NCBI GenBank assembly: GCA_013399855.1
Contig: VXAY01006251.1
Location: 63,102-127,101 of the forward strand
Reading direction: 5' to 3'
Source of the DNA: Oxyruncus cristatus
Lineage: Eukaryota; Chordata; Aves; Passeriformes; Cotingidae
Length of the DNA stretch: 64,000 nt
Every line of letters begins with the position of its first letter. The first letter of the stretch is position 1. A model generated the notes under the pieces. It saw only the letters and a list, made by a program, of their open reading frames with translations. It was not told where the DNA came from and did not search any database. Both the position numbers and the translations under genes were made by a program. Positions 11,705 to 23,130 of the stretch are shown here, one piece after another.

Positions 11705-14700
11705 GAGGAAATAAAGAAAAGAAAAACAGCAGTGGCACAGCTTCAAATCTTTTACAGTCAAATGAAGATGTAAATAGTAAAAGGTCAAGTCCAACTTCTG
11801 CAGTTGAGCCCTATTCAAAATACGTGAAATATTCTTGATCTAGACATCTGGATCCAGAGGACACTGAAAGGAAGCCCTGAACAGAACCAATGAAGCAGAA
11901 CATGTGAATTTTAGCCCTCATAAAATTTACTGCAGTAATTTCCCATCTTTAAATGTGATGGTTGCTTTGTTTTCCAATTTGGATTTGGACAACTACAGCA
12001 CACTGAATGCTGCTGTCAGAACTGGGTGACACTTGACAAGATCATAAAATAATTTTATTCCTGGGTAACTCTGACAAATGATTTGGCCTGGGCAATTTAA
12101 CAAGGCCATAAGAGATTGGAATCACTAGAGAATGATTTCATGGTCAATGGGCTGGAGGCAGCTCTGTTTATTTCTGTCTAAGCTGTGGGTCATTATGGAT
12201 GTATGACAAAATACATTCCAGGACTTTGAAGATTTGAGAAGTCTTAAGATGAAATGGTAGCAGCTGCTCATATCACAGACAAGGAAGAAGATCCTTTTAC
12301 AGGCAAACTAGAGAAGAATGTTACCAAAAGATGTATTTTCCCTGCGTTTTCTATGGGTTGGGTACATTTTTGCATTGTTTTCAGCCTTAGCTGAGATTTG
12401 AATTTGCACTGCATGCTTTTAAAGAGATATTCTTTGGTTTGCAAGAATGCTTTCTAAAAGCTTTTCCCAAGCATGCTTTCAGCATGACTAACAGAAGCAC
12501 CTTCTAAAAGCAATAGCCACTTGGAAGTACCATTTATAAGAAACATTTTCCCTTTCTTTGCCTTTTACTGTTCAACCAGCTCCTGTGAGGAGCAATAGAG
12601 CCTCAGGGGACCATCTGCTGCTACTAACAGGCATTTTCTGTATGTAAATTTAGGAGGTTGGCACATGAGAGGTCTCAGATCAGTTACTTCTTGCTTCTCC
12701 TCACACAGTTCCTGTGAAAGGGGTGCCCGATCCAGTGTCCATACATCAATCCATAGAAGCCTGTTGCCATTCAAGCAAGGCAATGTTTATTTTTGCTTGA
12801 TTTCACTTGGTCTCTTCGCACATCTCGTCCTCCTTTATCCTGATTTGTCTACCTGTTACTTCAATTAACAAATGTTTTCCTGTTGCTACAGCGAACACTT
12901 CCTCCAGCATGTTTAAAGTTGAGTGTCAGAATATTTTGCTGGATCAGGACTTCTTTGAATAACCATGTCCCACGGTGTGTACAGACAGAGGGTTTGGATG
13001 GGGAACACTCTCAGAGGCTGCTACAGGAAAACTGTGTGAAATTGACCTTTTACTTTGGGGCAAAAAAACTCCTTTTTTAATGTGGTTACTATTTTCTCAA
13101 CTAAGAGCTTCCATGACAGAAGTTAGCATGTAAATCTCGTTGTAATGATGACTTAGTCACCAGTCTTTCCCAGTTGGGAAATGGCTGAAAAAATGCTTAT
13201 AGTACTGAGGATGTCAGACTAAAGGTACAGAGCATCCAAAAAAGAAAGAACCCCTGTGAGGGTCTCCATGCCAGAGACATATCAAAACAAAGGCGTAGAG
13301 AATGATAATCCTCAGAAAGATTTAGCTTTAAGTAGAAGAACTTTTCCCTTGACAAGGGTTGAAAAGGTTTGTGAAATATGTTTGTCCAATAAAATAAAAT
13401 AATAATCAAAAAATGCCAAAGAAAACCAAAAAGCCAGTAATAACATGCAAATAGGATCTACTACCATTGAGGTGGTACAATGCCTCTACCTGTCTTCCTA
13501 CTCACTCTGGCTGCAGGTCATATGTGCTGGAATGGAGATTGCCTCACATCAATTTAGGAGCAGTGATGGACACTCAAGATACTCCAAGTGCAATGCTCCA
13601 GGTGCAGTGGCTGTTCCTTTAAACATATATGTGGTAGGGACAAGCAATAGGATATGGCAGAAGAGCAAGAAGCCAACTTCAGTTCTCTAAATGGCTCTCA
13701 GGAGGCCCTTTTTGGAACAGTCAGTTCCATCCTGTTTTCCAACTTTCACAAAATAAGCTGAAAAATCGAAAAGGGGGCAGAAAATATCTCCAGGATTATT
13801 AAAACTTAGAAATACCTCTCAATGTAATATACTTAATTCATCCAAGAGCTTTTAGATATATTTAGTTTACCTCTATCTGAAGCTAAAAGTTTGCTTGATC
13901 ATAGCTTGCAAAGGTCTACACAGGGAAGTGTCAGGCAGCCCTTTGGAGCTGCACGTTGGGAGGCAGTTGCAAGAAACTGGAACTGGACCAGGTCACTCTC
14001 CTCATGAGACACAAATCCTGCCAGGCTAATTACCTGTTCAGATAACTTACATAGGGATATGATAATATTTGTTATATTGAGGTCCAAGTTGCGTGTCTTT
14101 CAAAAACATAACACAAATAACAGCGATGAACTTCCGAAACAGGTTATGAGGTTGGTTCTTCCACCTCTCTTGGGAAGGTGGTCAGCTTAGATCATCAAAA
14201 TGGTCCCTCTGGTTACAATAATGTAGCTATCGTGTTTCTTCCATCAGGAAGATCTATCTAGGGTGGTTTTTATGGAAAAACTTAAGTTACCTTTCTATAT
14301 TCCCACGAAACAAGATAATCTTAGCTGCACTGCTGTTTCAAGCACATCTTCATTGAAAGGAAACCTTTCCACGGGCAGCTCTGCTCGCCGTCTTTGTGTA
14401 ACACATAAAAGAACATCTCTTACTGCACTACCTGTTCCCCTCAGGAAGACACTGCAAGATCCCACAGGAAAATTGAGGACATCTCCATTACACTGTTGTG
14501 TTCTGCACGGGAGTCTCAGATGTTAGCTGACATTTGAGGGACTATGTAAAACCAGGGCAATAGAACATGGCCTTTTCATTCAGCCTTTATCTCGACAGGG
14601 GTTGTTTTGTTGTGGATATTGAGCCCATGTATTGTTCTGTACAGTCAGATCTTTGGCAGAAATAGAAGCTCCACTTTGACAAAAAGTTACTCACCATGTG

Positions 14701-15799
14701 GTCAACACGCTGAGTATCGAATAAAATTGCTCATCAAAAGCCTTGGCACTTTCCTCAAGGACTGAATTATCACTTGGAAAACCAACTACCTCATAAGTGG
14801 TGTACGTTTTGTAAGATAGGAATCTTCAGGAAGTGTGTTATCTCCATTTTTAAACCTGAGCTTAGATGTCTATCCCCTTCTTTCTTTTTTCTTCCAGCAG
14901 TGCAGGTTCTGTACTCCCTGTCATCTCTGCAACACAAAGTGTAATAAAATATAGATGCAGATGTGATCTTCTTTGCTGCTTGCAATGCAACCCACTATGA
15001 AATGGATTAGCCTTCTGTTTCAGAGTCTGATGGAGTTCACTGGAAATATTTCTATAGGACTTAAGAGTCGAATAATATGCCTACACTCCCTTGTAAGATG
15101 CCCCCAAATCTAGACTCTGCATGTCAAATCTATAAGCATGCGTGGAGGAGAACACAGAGCCTGGAGAGCTCAGATTGTGCCTGAGCAGTCATGGTCAGCT
15201 CTATTTACAGAGGCAGCTGGGTGGATAATGTGATGAATATGAAGGACTCTGCCTTAGGGCTCTTCCCTAAGGCTGCTCTCAGTTTGGCTCCATGCCACTG
15301 AGCACCTTCTCTCAAGTCTTCCTGAGACCAGCCAAGATCCCCACTTGGTCTTGGGAGACATCTGGGCATTCTGCTGTCAGTTTTCCTGCATACATATGTT
15401 AAAAGAATGATGAGCAGAAACACCTAAGGCCATTTAAGGCAATTTATTGATATTATGACTGAACAAGGAGTCCATGTATCTAAGAAACATGTAATAAATC
15501 TGAATATTGAGCCATAATTCCACAGATGGAATCCAATCCTACTTTTTTTTTTCTCCCCTGCAGCAGTGGGAATTATTTTCCATGGTTTGTTTTTCCACAA
15601 GCTCCACTTTTTTTCCCTTATTTATCTCAAGGAGCTTTTCTGTACCTTCACTAATGACTCTACCTTCCCATTCTCTCAGGTTTTAATTTTTTTTCCTTAA
15701 AACATTTCTCAGCATAAGGTACTTTTTTTGCCTTAATTCATATCTGGGCGCTTTAATTTCTGTACCTATTCTCACAGCAAGTACAAAAGGCACCACTTG
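11705..15799. other. Unique non-coding sequence
   Basis: No supported gene or repeat family. A weak minus-strand exon-like segment at 14,051-14,168 has a GTAAGT donor; it is described among the findings. Confidence 0.5.
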
Positions 15800-15920
15800 T
15801 AGAGAAGGGAGATGGAGCCCACAAGAGATTAAATGATTAGCCCCAGTACATCTGTCACACAGCAGAAAACTGAGCGCAGGGCTCCTAAATCCAGGATTAG
15901 GCCTCCACCAGTTGAAGAAA
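15800..15920 (+). repeat. Possible MIR-like ancient SINE fragment
   Basis: The order of landmarks follows the 3' half of MIR-type core SINEs: a purine-rich GAGAAGG...GATGGAG segment, a TTAAATGATT...CCCCAGTACAT segment in place of 'TTAAGTGACTTGCCCAAGGTCA', then CACACAGCAG, and a 'GGGCTCCTAAATCCAGGATT' stretch resembling the MIR tail. Divergence is high, as expected for an element older than the bird-mammal split. The match is from memory and needs a profile search. Confidence 0.4.
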
Positions 15921-18900
15921 TCACACCAGATAATTAAGGTCCTATGAGGTCCCACATGGTCCTGATGTGGCACATGGCCTTGCCAGGTGTTCAGCAAGAC
16001 CCCTGCTGCTGGAAACAGGTATCAGGCTTTCAAAGATGCATTTTCTCAGCTGGCATTCTCCTAGGGTGCAGGCAATTTCAGGGCTTCCTGTGCACTGGTT
16101 ATTTTTGCCTTTCTTCAGATGTTATAATGCAGGTTGCTCTACACTGTAAGTTTTTCCAGTGAATTCCCAGGGTTTCAGAAGGTGAAGAGGAAGGCTCTCA
16201 TCTAGCCCGAGACCAAAATAAACCCATTTTATTTCCCTATGCAAAAATGGGCAACAGAAAGCAAAGTGCACGTTCAAGCTGTCCAAGTGAGAAGACAATG
16301 ACAAGAATTATAAACGGAGTTATCAGCAGTAGCACACAAGGAAGAAGCTCCCAAACCATCAGCTACGTGGCCAGACTGGAGATCAAACGCATTGATATTC
16401 AAACACAGGAGAGGCTCCCATTTACATTCAACAGGGATGACACTTAGCAGCCATTTTGCTGATGCTCTCAAAGGAATGTTAGTTGAGATAAAAGAGTTAT
16501 ACCGTGGGACTTAAACAGCAGCTATTACTGTAAGTAGGGAGCAGCCCCGGGCGGATAACAAAGGGCTGGAGAGACCTGATGGACTGGCTGAGGCTGAGAG
16601 AAAGAAATACCTGCAACATGAAAGGAGACTCAAGTTTTCCTTTTGATCTTCTTTAGTATCCCTTCAGTACAATTTTGCCTGTTTATGCTCTCCCGTGACC
16701 CCCACTGCTGTAATATCTAAATGCCTTGCTGGTTTTTAGAGGTCCACTTTTAAAGTGCTCTTTTTAAGGAGGGGAATAGTGCCCCCACAGTTAAAAAGCA
16801 GCGCTGAAGAAATAGGAAAGGTGATGTTATTTCCCTTCGATGACAAGGAGATGCTCGAGTCACACAGGTTCGTGTAACAGAGCTTGGGGATATAAGGAGG
16901 AGTAGTTTGTAGGGGACACTCAGGAGATAGATGCTACTAAAGAAGACATATCGTCCTAAGATGATGATGAATGGAGAGCATAGATAGGGAATATGTGAGC
17001 CTGAGAAACATATGCATGATCACTAGCTGTTCTAAGATCTTATTTCACATGCTCTTGGTTCATATAGATCCCTTATTACTGTAAATCTCCTTTCAGACCC
17101 TAAAATCATTAGATACAAAGCTGTTTCTCAGCTCTTGAAGATACAGACTTAAAAGTGACCTGAAGAAAGTAGAAAGCCCTATGGGTTCATGTGTTCTGGC
17201 ATGGAGACCCGTGTGCTAGCCCTTCAGTCAGTAGCTTCTCCTCTAGCAAATCCACTGTGCAGAGTAAGGAGGATTAAACACAGTTCTGCATGTTTCAAAA
17301 CCCAGACGGTTTTTCAGGAGAAATTATCTGTCACCCTAATCCCTGCAGCTCTGTTTATCTCTGATCAGAAAGGGGAGTGCCAAATTGGCACGCTGATTCA
17401 TGTACCAAAAAAAGAGCGTGCCTATAAGCACAGATCATGATTTGCATACTTATTAGCCTTGACTGCCAGGGAACATTCTGGTTCCTTTGTAAGCACAGAA
17501 ACAGTAAAAATATGCTAATAGCAGCATATCAAATTTGGGCTTTAGCCAATCTGTCAATATTGAAATTACTTGCCTGTAATATAGTGGGTAAACAACTTGC
17601 TGTATAGGATGATCCGAGGCACGATTTGAACTTGTTGAAATTTAGTCATTTTGTGCCTGAAAAACTCACAGATCAGAAAGAGAAACATAAGCATACATGC
17701 AAGACAGATGTCACACTGACTTTCTATTCTCTTATCTCTTTGCTGCCTTCTTTTCTGCTTTGCAAAGTGGCTCATTCAAGAAGCTCGGGGTGGGGTGATT
17801 TCCAGAGAAAATCACTTAAATCACTGTCAATGTATGTCCTCCATATAGACCCCATTTCTTCTCCTGCATGTACAATAAAGACAAAATGTCTCCTGACATA
17901 AACTTGATACAAACCCAAGTCGTTCCTCTCTTACCACAGACAAATAAAGCTTTTCCCACAGCAGTGATCATCAAAACACATTAAAACTTAATGATCTTTC
18001 CTTGACTCTCCAAATCTCTCAGAAATCTGCAGAGGAGACCTCTTCCCTTTTGCTGGCTCTTACACCCACTGCCTCCAGTCCTGTGACAGTCCAGCCCTCA
18101 GAAAACCCTCAATTATATGAATGCTTGCAGTGTTCAACCTGTGCAAAATGATCCTGAAGTCTTGAAAATTACTGAATAAAACTTCCCTCTTCTTCCTGGC
18201 GAAAATTCCCCGCCCAGATTAGAAAACACTTGACCATTCTTCTTCCTTTCTGGGCTGTGATGCTTCAACCTGCCCAGTACCTCCTGCTTTGTGGCCGCCA
18301 TGTGAACATGAACTGCTGGATCACCTTTGCTTCCAGCTCAGCCACACCATGTAGGGTCAGGATGAACCAGGCTACCCTTGTGAACACATCTTGCAAACAC
18401 AATCTTCAGGCCCAAAAGTTACTACCTGAAGACACAGTGGGTCTGTGCTACCTTAGCCTTATACCCTGGTTTCTCTCTGTCTGTATGTGGCAAGAAGTTC
18501 ATTTTCTTTGTCTCTGCTATTTATTCTTTCACTCCATTTATGTTTTTCAATTATCTGGCATAGTCTGTGCTAATTGTGCACAGTTGGTTTCCCTTTCTTT
18601 GAGGACTGTTCCAGACAGAAGAAAGAAAGATGATGGTGTAGTTAATGAAATATTTTTGGCCCGACTCTCTTTATTCTCAAAGAATGGGACTGAAAGTCTC
18701 ATTTCTCTAAGCAGAGCTAAAAATAAAACCAGAAAAATAAAATTAAAAAAAAAATAGATTCAGAATGACTCCATGAGGTTCCTTCTGTTTATTCTTAGCA
18801 TATCTTTACACCCACTTCTTCCCTAGTCCTTACAGAGACAGACTTTGCAGAGCAAAATCTCCCAGCCCCAGCTCTGCAAAGCAGGAAAGCCCTTGAACTA

Positions 18901-20324
18901 GAGGCACCTCTCCAGAGGTAGCCATGGAGCTGAGCAACTTGGGCAGCACCTTGCACTCTTTCCAGCTGTTTCACTCTAATGAACAGCCTCATTGATCCTT
19001 CAGTGAACCAGAAATGAGGGTGCCACTGACCTGAGACTAACCTTTTCTGAGCTCTTGGTCTGCCAAATAACCACATCTGGATCCCAATCATAAAATCAAG
19101 GAGGGGAACCACAGGAAAAGGTAAGCAAGATGCTTTAGGTGAAGAAGCTGATTGGCAGGCAGAAACCATTACCCTTCACAGTGTAAATGTGAAAAACAAA
19201 GAAGCATCTGGAAGGGGAAAGGAAGGTAACTGTTGACAGAAAAACAACATCTCAGCAACCCCACCCACGGTGTAAGGAGCTGCACACATCCACATCCAGA
19301 CACAGCAACTTATGTCACCTTCTACTCAAAGAGAAGTGTGTGTTTGCCAGAGACAGAAACCATCCAGCTGACAGAGAAGCACACCCTGTAAGGAATGCTT
19401 GGTTTAATTATGAGATTCACCATATTTAATGCCAACTCCTCAACATGTGTGATCCCAGTTTCCAACTGGAAAGAGTGTTTCCAGCCTTAGTAGCTGCAGA
19501 GAGCATGGAAATGTGTCCCCTCTAATCCTGAAAGGAATAAAATAACCCGATGTCAAACCCTGTGTAAATCTGCTGATCCCTGCTGTTTTGGGTCCCCCAT
19601 GTGTTGTGTTCTGAATGGGCCCAATTTTAAACACTGTCCACCAAGTTTTGCAGTTTACATTTGTCCACAGTCTCCATCCATGTATACGCCAGAGCTCCTT
19701 CCCACGGGATGATTCTAAGTTTCACAGCCAAGGATGAAAAGTAAATTAACAGGATATTCTATGATTTGCCACGAAAAAGGCAGTGTGGTGATATCTGAAG
19801 CACAGCAGGCCCTCCCTGTTCTTCACAGAGATAACTAGGTGGGGCACCTCAGATAACACAGGGTGGTAATTGTAGAGAAAAGTTAACTTGCTAATAGCAA
19901 TCACTTTATCTTGTTTGTTAGTGATTAGTTATGTAAATTTGTTCTCCCCTTCAGTTCCACACCAGTGCATCAAGGTGACATGCCACATGTGCATAATTAC
20001 TGCCAGTGTTATTTCCAGACCCTGATCTACAAAATGCAAAGTGCCACTTATTAGAAAGTCCACACAATCAAAGAGGCTTCTTTCATTTATCTACACATGT
20101 TTGCTGTTCTCTTTTGATAGGCACAGCATGTAAGAAGCCAGTGGGAAGCAAACACTGCATTCACAACGTGGCTTCTCCTTTGTTAATTAACTAAATCAGG
20201 TGCATAATATTGCCTGTGTAACTCCTAGAGAGACTGAGACATTACTGCTCTTACAACACAGGGAAATGCTGCTTTATCCAAGTCTGTAAGACAAAAAAAA
20301 ACATTAAAAAGGAAGATGAAGAAT
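15921..20324. other. Unique non-coding sequence
   Basis: No supported gene. The segment 17,430-17,540 carries an exact POU octamer (ATTTGCAT at 17,440-17,447) and a near octamer at 17,512-17,519. An A-rich stretch with AATAAA-type words lies at 18,718-18,755. The rest holds nothing I recognise. Confidence 0.5.
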
Positions 20325-20412
20325 TATATTTATTTATTGTTTATACAGCACCATGGCACTTCACAGGCAAATTATATTAGAATCTCAGCCCTCAAGGAAT
20401 TCATAATCTACA
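20325..20412 (+). repeat. Possible ancient amniote SINE-like fragment
   Basis: It starts TTTATTTATTGTTTATACAGC, continues to a CACTTCACAGGCA segment and ends CCCTCAAGGAATTCATAATCTA. This resembles old amniote repeats that end in 'CCCTGCCCTCAAGGAGCTCACAATCTA'. The likeness is from memory, and the exact family is uncertain. Confidence 0.35.
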
Positions 20413-20654
20413 CAAGCCAGATTCAAGCTGCATCACTCTTTACTCCCTGTGTCGCCACTCTGACTCTGGGTTAATTCGACAGAAGTAACAGCATCAGGAT
20501 CTGGCTTTAATTAAAGAAAACTTTAGAGACTAGTTAGTAACCAGGATTAAAAACAATGCTGTCACCTCATTCCTAATTCATTGTTAAACTCGAATGAAAA
20601 AACCCTAAAGCCACCAAAGACCTTTAGTTGCAGCCACATTTTAGTGCTTGATAT

Positions 20655-20722
20655 GCAGCGTCGTCATGGCTGGGACCGACTCGCAGAGTCAGTCAGTTCG
20701 GTGCCCACCGAGTCTCACCGTA
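20655..20722. other. CpG-rich cluster of nested inverted repeats
   Basis: Seven CpGs fall within 62 bp (20,659-20,720) in an otherwise CpG-poor region. The segment contains GACTC-GCA-GAGTC with its arms at 20,678-20,682 and 20,686-20,690. It also has CGGTG-CC-CACCG at 20,699-20,710, and a longer pair, GACTCG at 20,678-20,683 with CGAGTC at 20,709-20,714. AT-rich sequence with an AATTAGCATGC motif follows at about 20,756-20,766. I recognise no RNA or protein feature; a regulatory element is one possibility. Confidence 0.45.
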
Positions 20723-22802
20723 ATAAAACTGAGCTGCTAACGACTTAAAAGCTCTAATTAGCATGCATTTCTGAAGAAATGAGTGCCATTGCTGATACTC
20801 AGTAATAGGAGTGAGAATCCCATCCAGCTCACAGAAAGAGATGGATTTCATCCCAAACTATTCTTGTGTTCGCTCTCCAGACCTTTGTCTCATCATGTAG
20901 CAGCTCCTAATTCCAGAATCCACAGACAAGGCAGTAGCAGTCCGTGCTCCTCCTCCTACCAACAGCCCACCAGAGAGACCACACTTGACCCTGTACAATA
21001 AGGTTTGGCCAGTGGGAACACAGTCTCCATGACAAGCAGTGGGATGAGGTGCTGTAGGCCAGCAGCAGGTGATGCTGTATTATGCAAGAACTGAAATTCC
21101 AGCTGGGATCTGCTTGTACAAGTCAAACAGGAGAAGGCAGCTGAACCCACAGGGTTGTGACTGCCTTTGCTGGACCAAGTTCAGATATACGTAAGTTTAA
21201 AGCCAGAAAAAGCTTCTTTGGAAAAGTTACCCAACAGCAGGATTATTTAATCAAAGCAGTTCACCTCAGCAGTACATCTGGCAGACAGGAACAGCTTCTG
21301 GGGAAGTCCATTCTATTTTGATTTTTAAAATGGTGTGTGCAGAGGGAATCATAGATCAGTGATACACCATACTGGAGCATTAGAAAGCAAGAGGAAGGAA
21401 AAGTAGTGTGATAACAGTAATATTGCATTAGTCTAAGCAAAAAGGGAGCCTCACAGATAAAGTGACATTACTCTAAAAAAGGGTAAAGATAGAGACAGTG
21501 CAGAGCCAGGAAAGGGGCAATAGGCTTCTTTAAGAAAGCACATAGTGTGCTGTGTCCTAGTCCGGGCAATCCAAGGCATGTTTGAGTCTGTTGGTGCTTT
21601 TATCTGCCAAAAGCCACCGTAGAGGAAGGAAACTGCTATTTATCCAAGGAGGCAAATGAGGCTTGGTACAGCTGACTGACCCCTCACCAGTGATACCTCC
21701 TGCTTGTGAAGGACCCAAAAGTAAGACATGAAAATGTGTTACTAAAACAAGCATACAGGGCCATGTGGCCCCCAGCCACTCAGTAAAGTGCCCAGTTTGG
21801 TGCTGGAAGGATCAACAGATGAACTGGCAGAGTGGCTGGTACCTGGTGAAATTAATGCTCCATTGTAAGAACGAAAACAAGGCAAGCTTCTGTTCCAATA
21901 GGAGGGGACCCTGTTGTCTCTGGTTTCACAACCTTTGGCCAGTTTAGTCTCTGCTGGGCTCTCTGAGCTCTGTGATCCTTACTGGAAACACATTGCCATG
22001 CCCACAGTGTCCCCCCTTTCCCTGGGAATAGCAGCAAGATGTGCGTCTCTCCTGCCTTCTCCTGCAGCCCTGTAGCAGCCCCAGTGCATTTATTTACTCT
22101 ATTCTGGGCTAAAGCAACAGGCTGCAGATTTATGGGCCCAGCCCAAGCAGGGCTCAGGCAGTGCTTGGCCACATGTCCTCCCCTCAGACTCTATTTTGGG
22201 CCCTGCCATAATAGCTGGCTTTACCTACTCCTCACTCTCTGTGGTCAACCTCACGCTGAGGGGGCTTGTCAGCCCTAAAGAATCAAGATGTTCTCCATTT
22301 CCTCTGGAGCTGGAAGGAAAGGACAGATAATCTGGCCCAGCCTTTGTGATGCGGCTTTTAAATGTGCAGGAGCATCACACATCCCCAAATTTTCATGGGC
22401 CCCAGAGGTCTGGTTCTGGTTTTTGGGCAAACCTGCTGTCTCGGTTGCTGCCTGTTGTCCCTTCGGAGCCAGTGCACTGACTCCAGATTTTCACTGGCAT
22501 GAGAAGCTTTTGGGCAAAAATGAAGGGAAAGCACCACAAGATGCTCCAGAGACAATTTAGTTTGAGAGTCTCAATGAAAAGAAATGCCGTGCCGGGCAAA
22601 ACCCAGCAATGCTGGGGCAAAGCACTCGGCTCTGCGCAGCTCTTTGTGGGCAGATGCAGCATCTTGACCAGTGTGTGAACATCAGTAGAGAGAAGCCTCC
22701 CCTCTCTTTTCCCCTTTATCTGCTCTGCCAGGCATCCCACACTCTCTGGAGCCATGAGCTTAGAGGAGAAGGAGATGTTTGTGTCAGGAGCTGCCGAGGA
22801 CT
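20723..22802. other. Unique non-coding sequence, GC content rising to the right
   Basis: No gene supported. From about 22,000 the sequence becomes more GC-rich, so open frames lengthen on both strands; I regard these as fortuitous. If the exon at 22,961 is real, this interval would be intronic on the plus strand. Confidence 0.45.
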
Positions 22803-22830
22803 GGGGGCTGCAGGGCAGCAGGGCAGGGGG
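22803..22830 (+). other. G-quadruplex motif 1
   Basis: Four G-runs (G5 at 22,803-22,807, G3 at 22,813-22,815, G3 at 22,821-22,823, G5 at 22,826-22,830) are separated by loops of 5, 5 and 2 bases. This meets the standard G3+N1-7 rule on the plus strand. It lies about 130 bp before the candidate acceptor at 22,960, where G-rich intronic runs can affect splicing. Confidence 0.7.
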
Positions 22831-22872
22831 CTGCGTAGGCAGCTGCTGACCCTGTGCTCTGCCTCTCTCCCT

Positions 22873-22900
22873 GGGCAGGGGGGACTGGGGGAATGGAGGG
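22873..22900 (+). other. G-quadruplex motif 2
   Basis: G-runs at 22,873-22,875, 22,878-22,883, 22,887-22,891 and 22,898-22,900 are separated by loops of 2, 3 and 6 bases. It is on the same strand as motif 1 and 60 bp before the candidate splice acceptor. Confidence 0.7.
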
Positions 22901-22940
22901 CAAGGAGCAAATGAGACTGAGGCCAAAGGCTTCAGTGAAG

Positions 22941-22960
22941 GAGTGGCCTTCCTCTTGCAG
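22941..22960 (+). promoter_or_regulatory. Candidate 3' splice site
   Basis: A pyrimidine-rich tract (CCTTCCTCTT) runs directly into GCAG ending at 22,960, close to the vertebrate acceptor consensus. It defines the start of the open segment at 22,961. Confidence 0.4.
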
Positions 22961-23109
22961 ACCAATTCAATTTGAAACATCTTAATGGAGACCTGTTCCA
23001 TAACTCCCACACAGCCAAGCGGGACTACAGGGACATGCACGACTTGCTGCCACACTACAAGTCAGGGGTCTTCACCCTGGTTCCCAGCAGGTCTCCAGGC
23101 AAAAGCTAG
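22961..23109 (+). CDS. Candidate terminal coding exon, unknown protein
   Basis: After the acceptor at 22,960, one plus-strand frame stays open from 22,961 to TAG at 23,107-23,109; the other two frames stop early. Two bases (AC) would complete a codon begun in the previous exon, followed by 48 codons. The peptide is hydrophilic and looks protein-like: a segment rich in His, Asn and Leu, then a Lys/Arg/Asp/Tyr segment (AKRDYRDMHDLLPHYKSG), then a short hydrophobic VFTLV and a basic SRSPGKS end. I do not recognise the family and infer no function. A canonical AATAAA begins 15 bp after the stop, giving a very short 3' UTR. G-quadruplex motifs precede the acceptor. Upstream exons ending with one overhanging base were not identified, so chance remains possible. 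A minus-strand open frame also crosses this region; I consider it a shadow because it opens with GTG and has no splice support. Confidence 0.3.
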
Positions 23110-23124
23110 AGGAAAAAAAAGCTG

Positions 23125-23130
23125 AATAAA
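23125..23130 (+). terminator. Candidate polyadenylation signal AATAAA
   Basis: A canonical hexamer begins 15 bp after the TAG of the candidate terminal exon. A cleavage site would be expected 10-30 bp downstream, near GGCAAAGCAC or GCTTTAATAA. No strong GT-rich element is obvious after it. Confidence 0.3.

Noticed and set aside
22393..23055. 220-codon minus-strand open frame across the candidate terminal exon
   Set aside because: It opens with GTG rather than ATG, lies in a GC-rich patch that lengthens frames by chance, has no splice or family support, and is antisense to the better plus-strand candidate.
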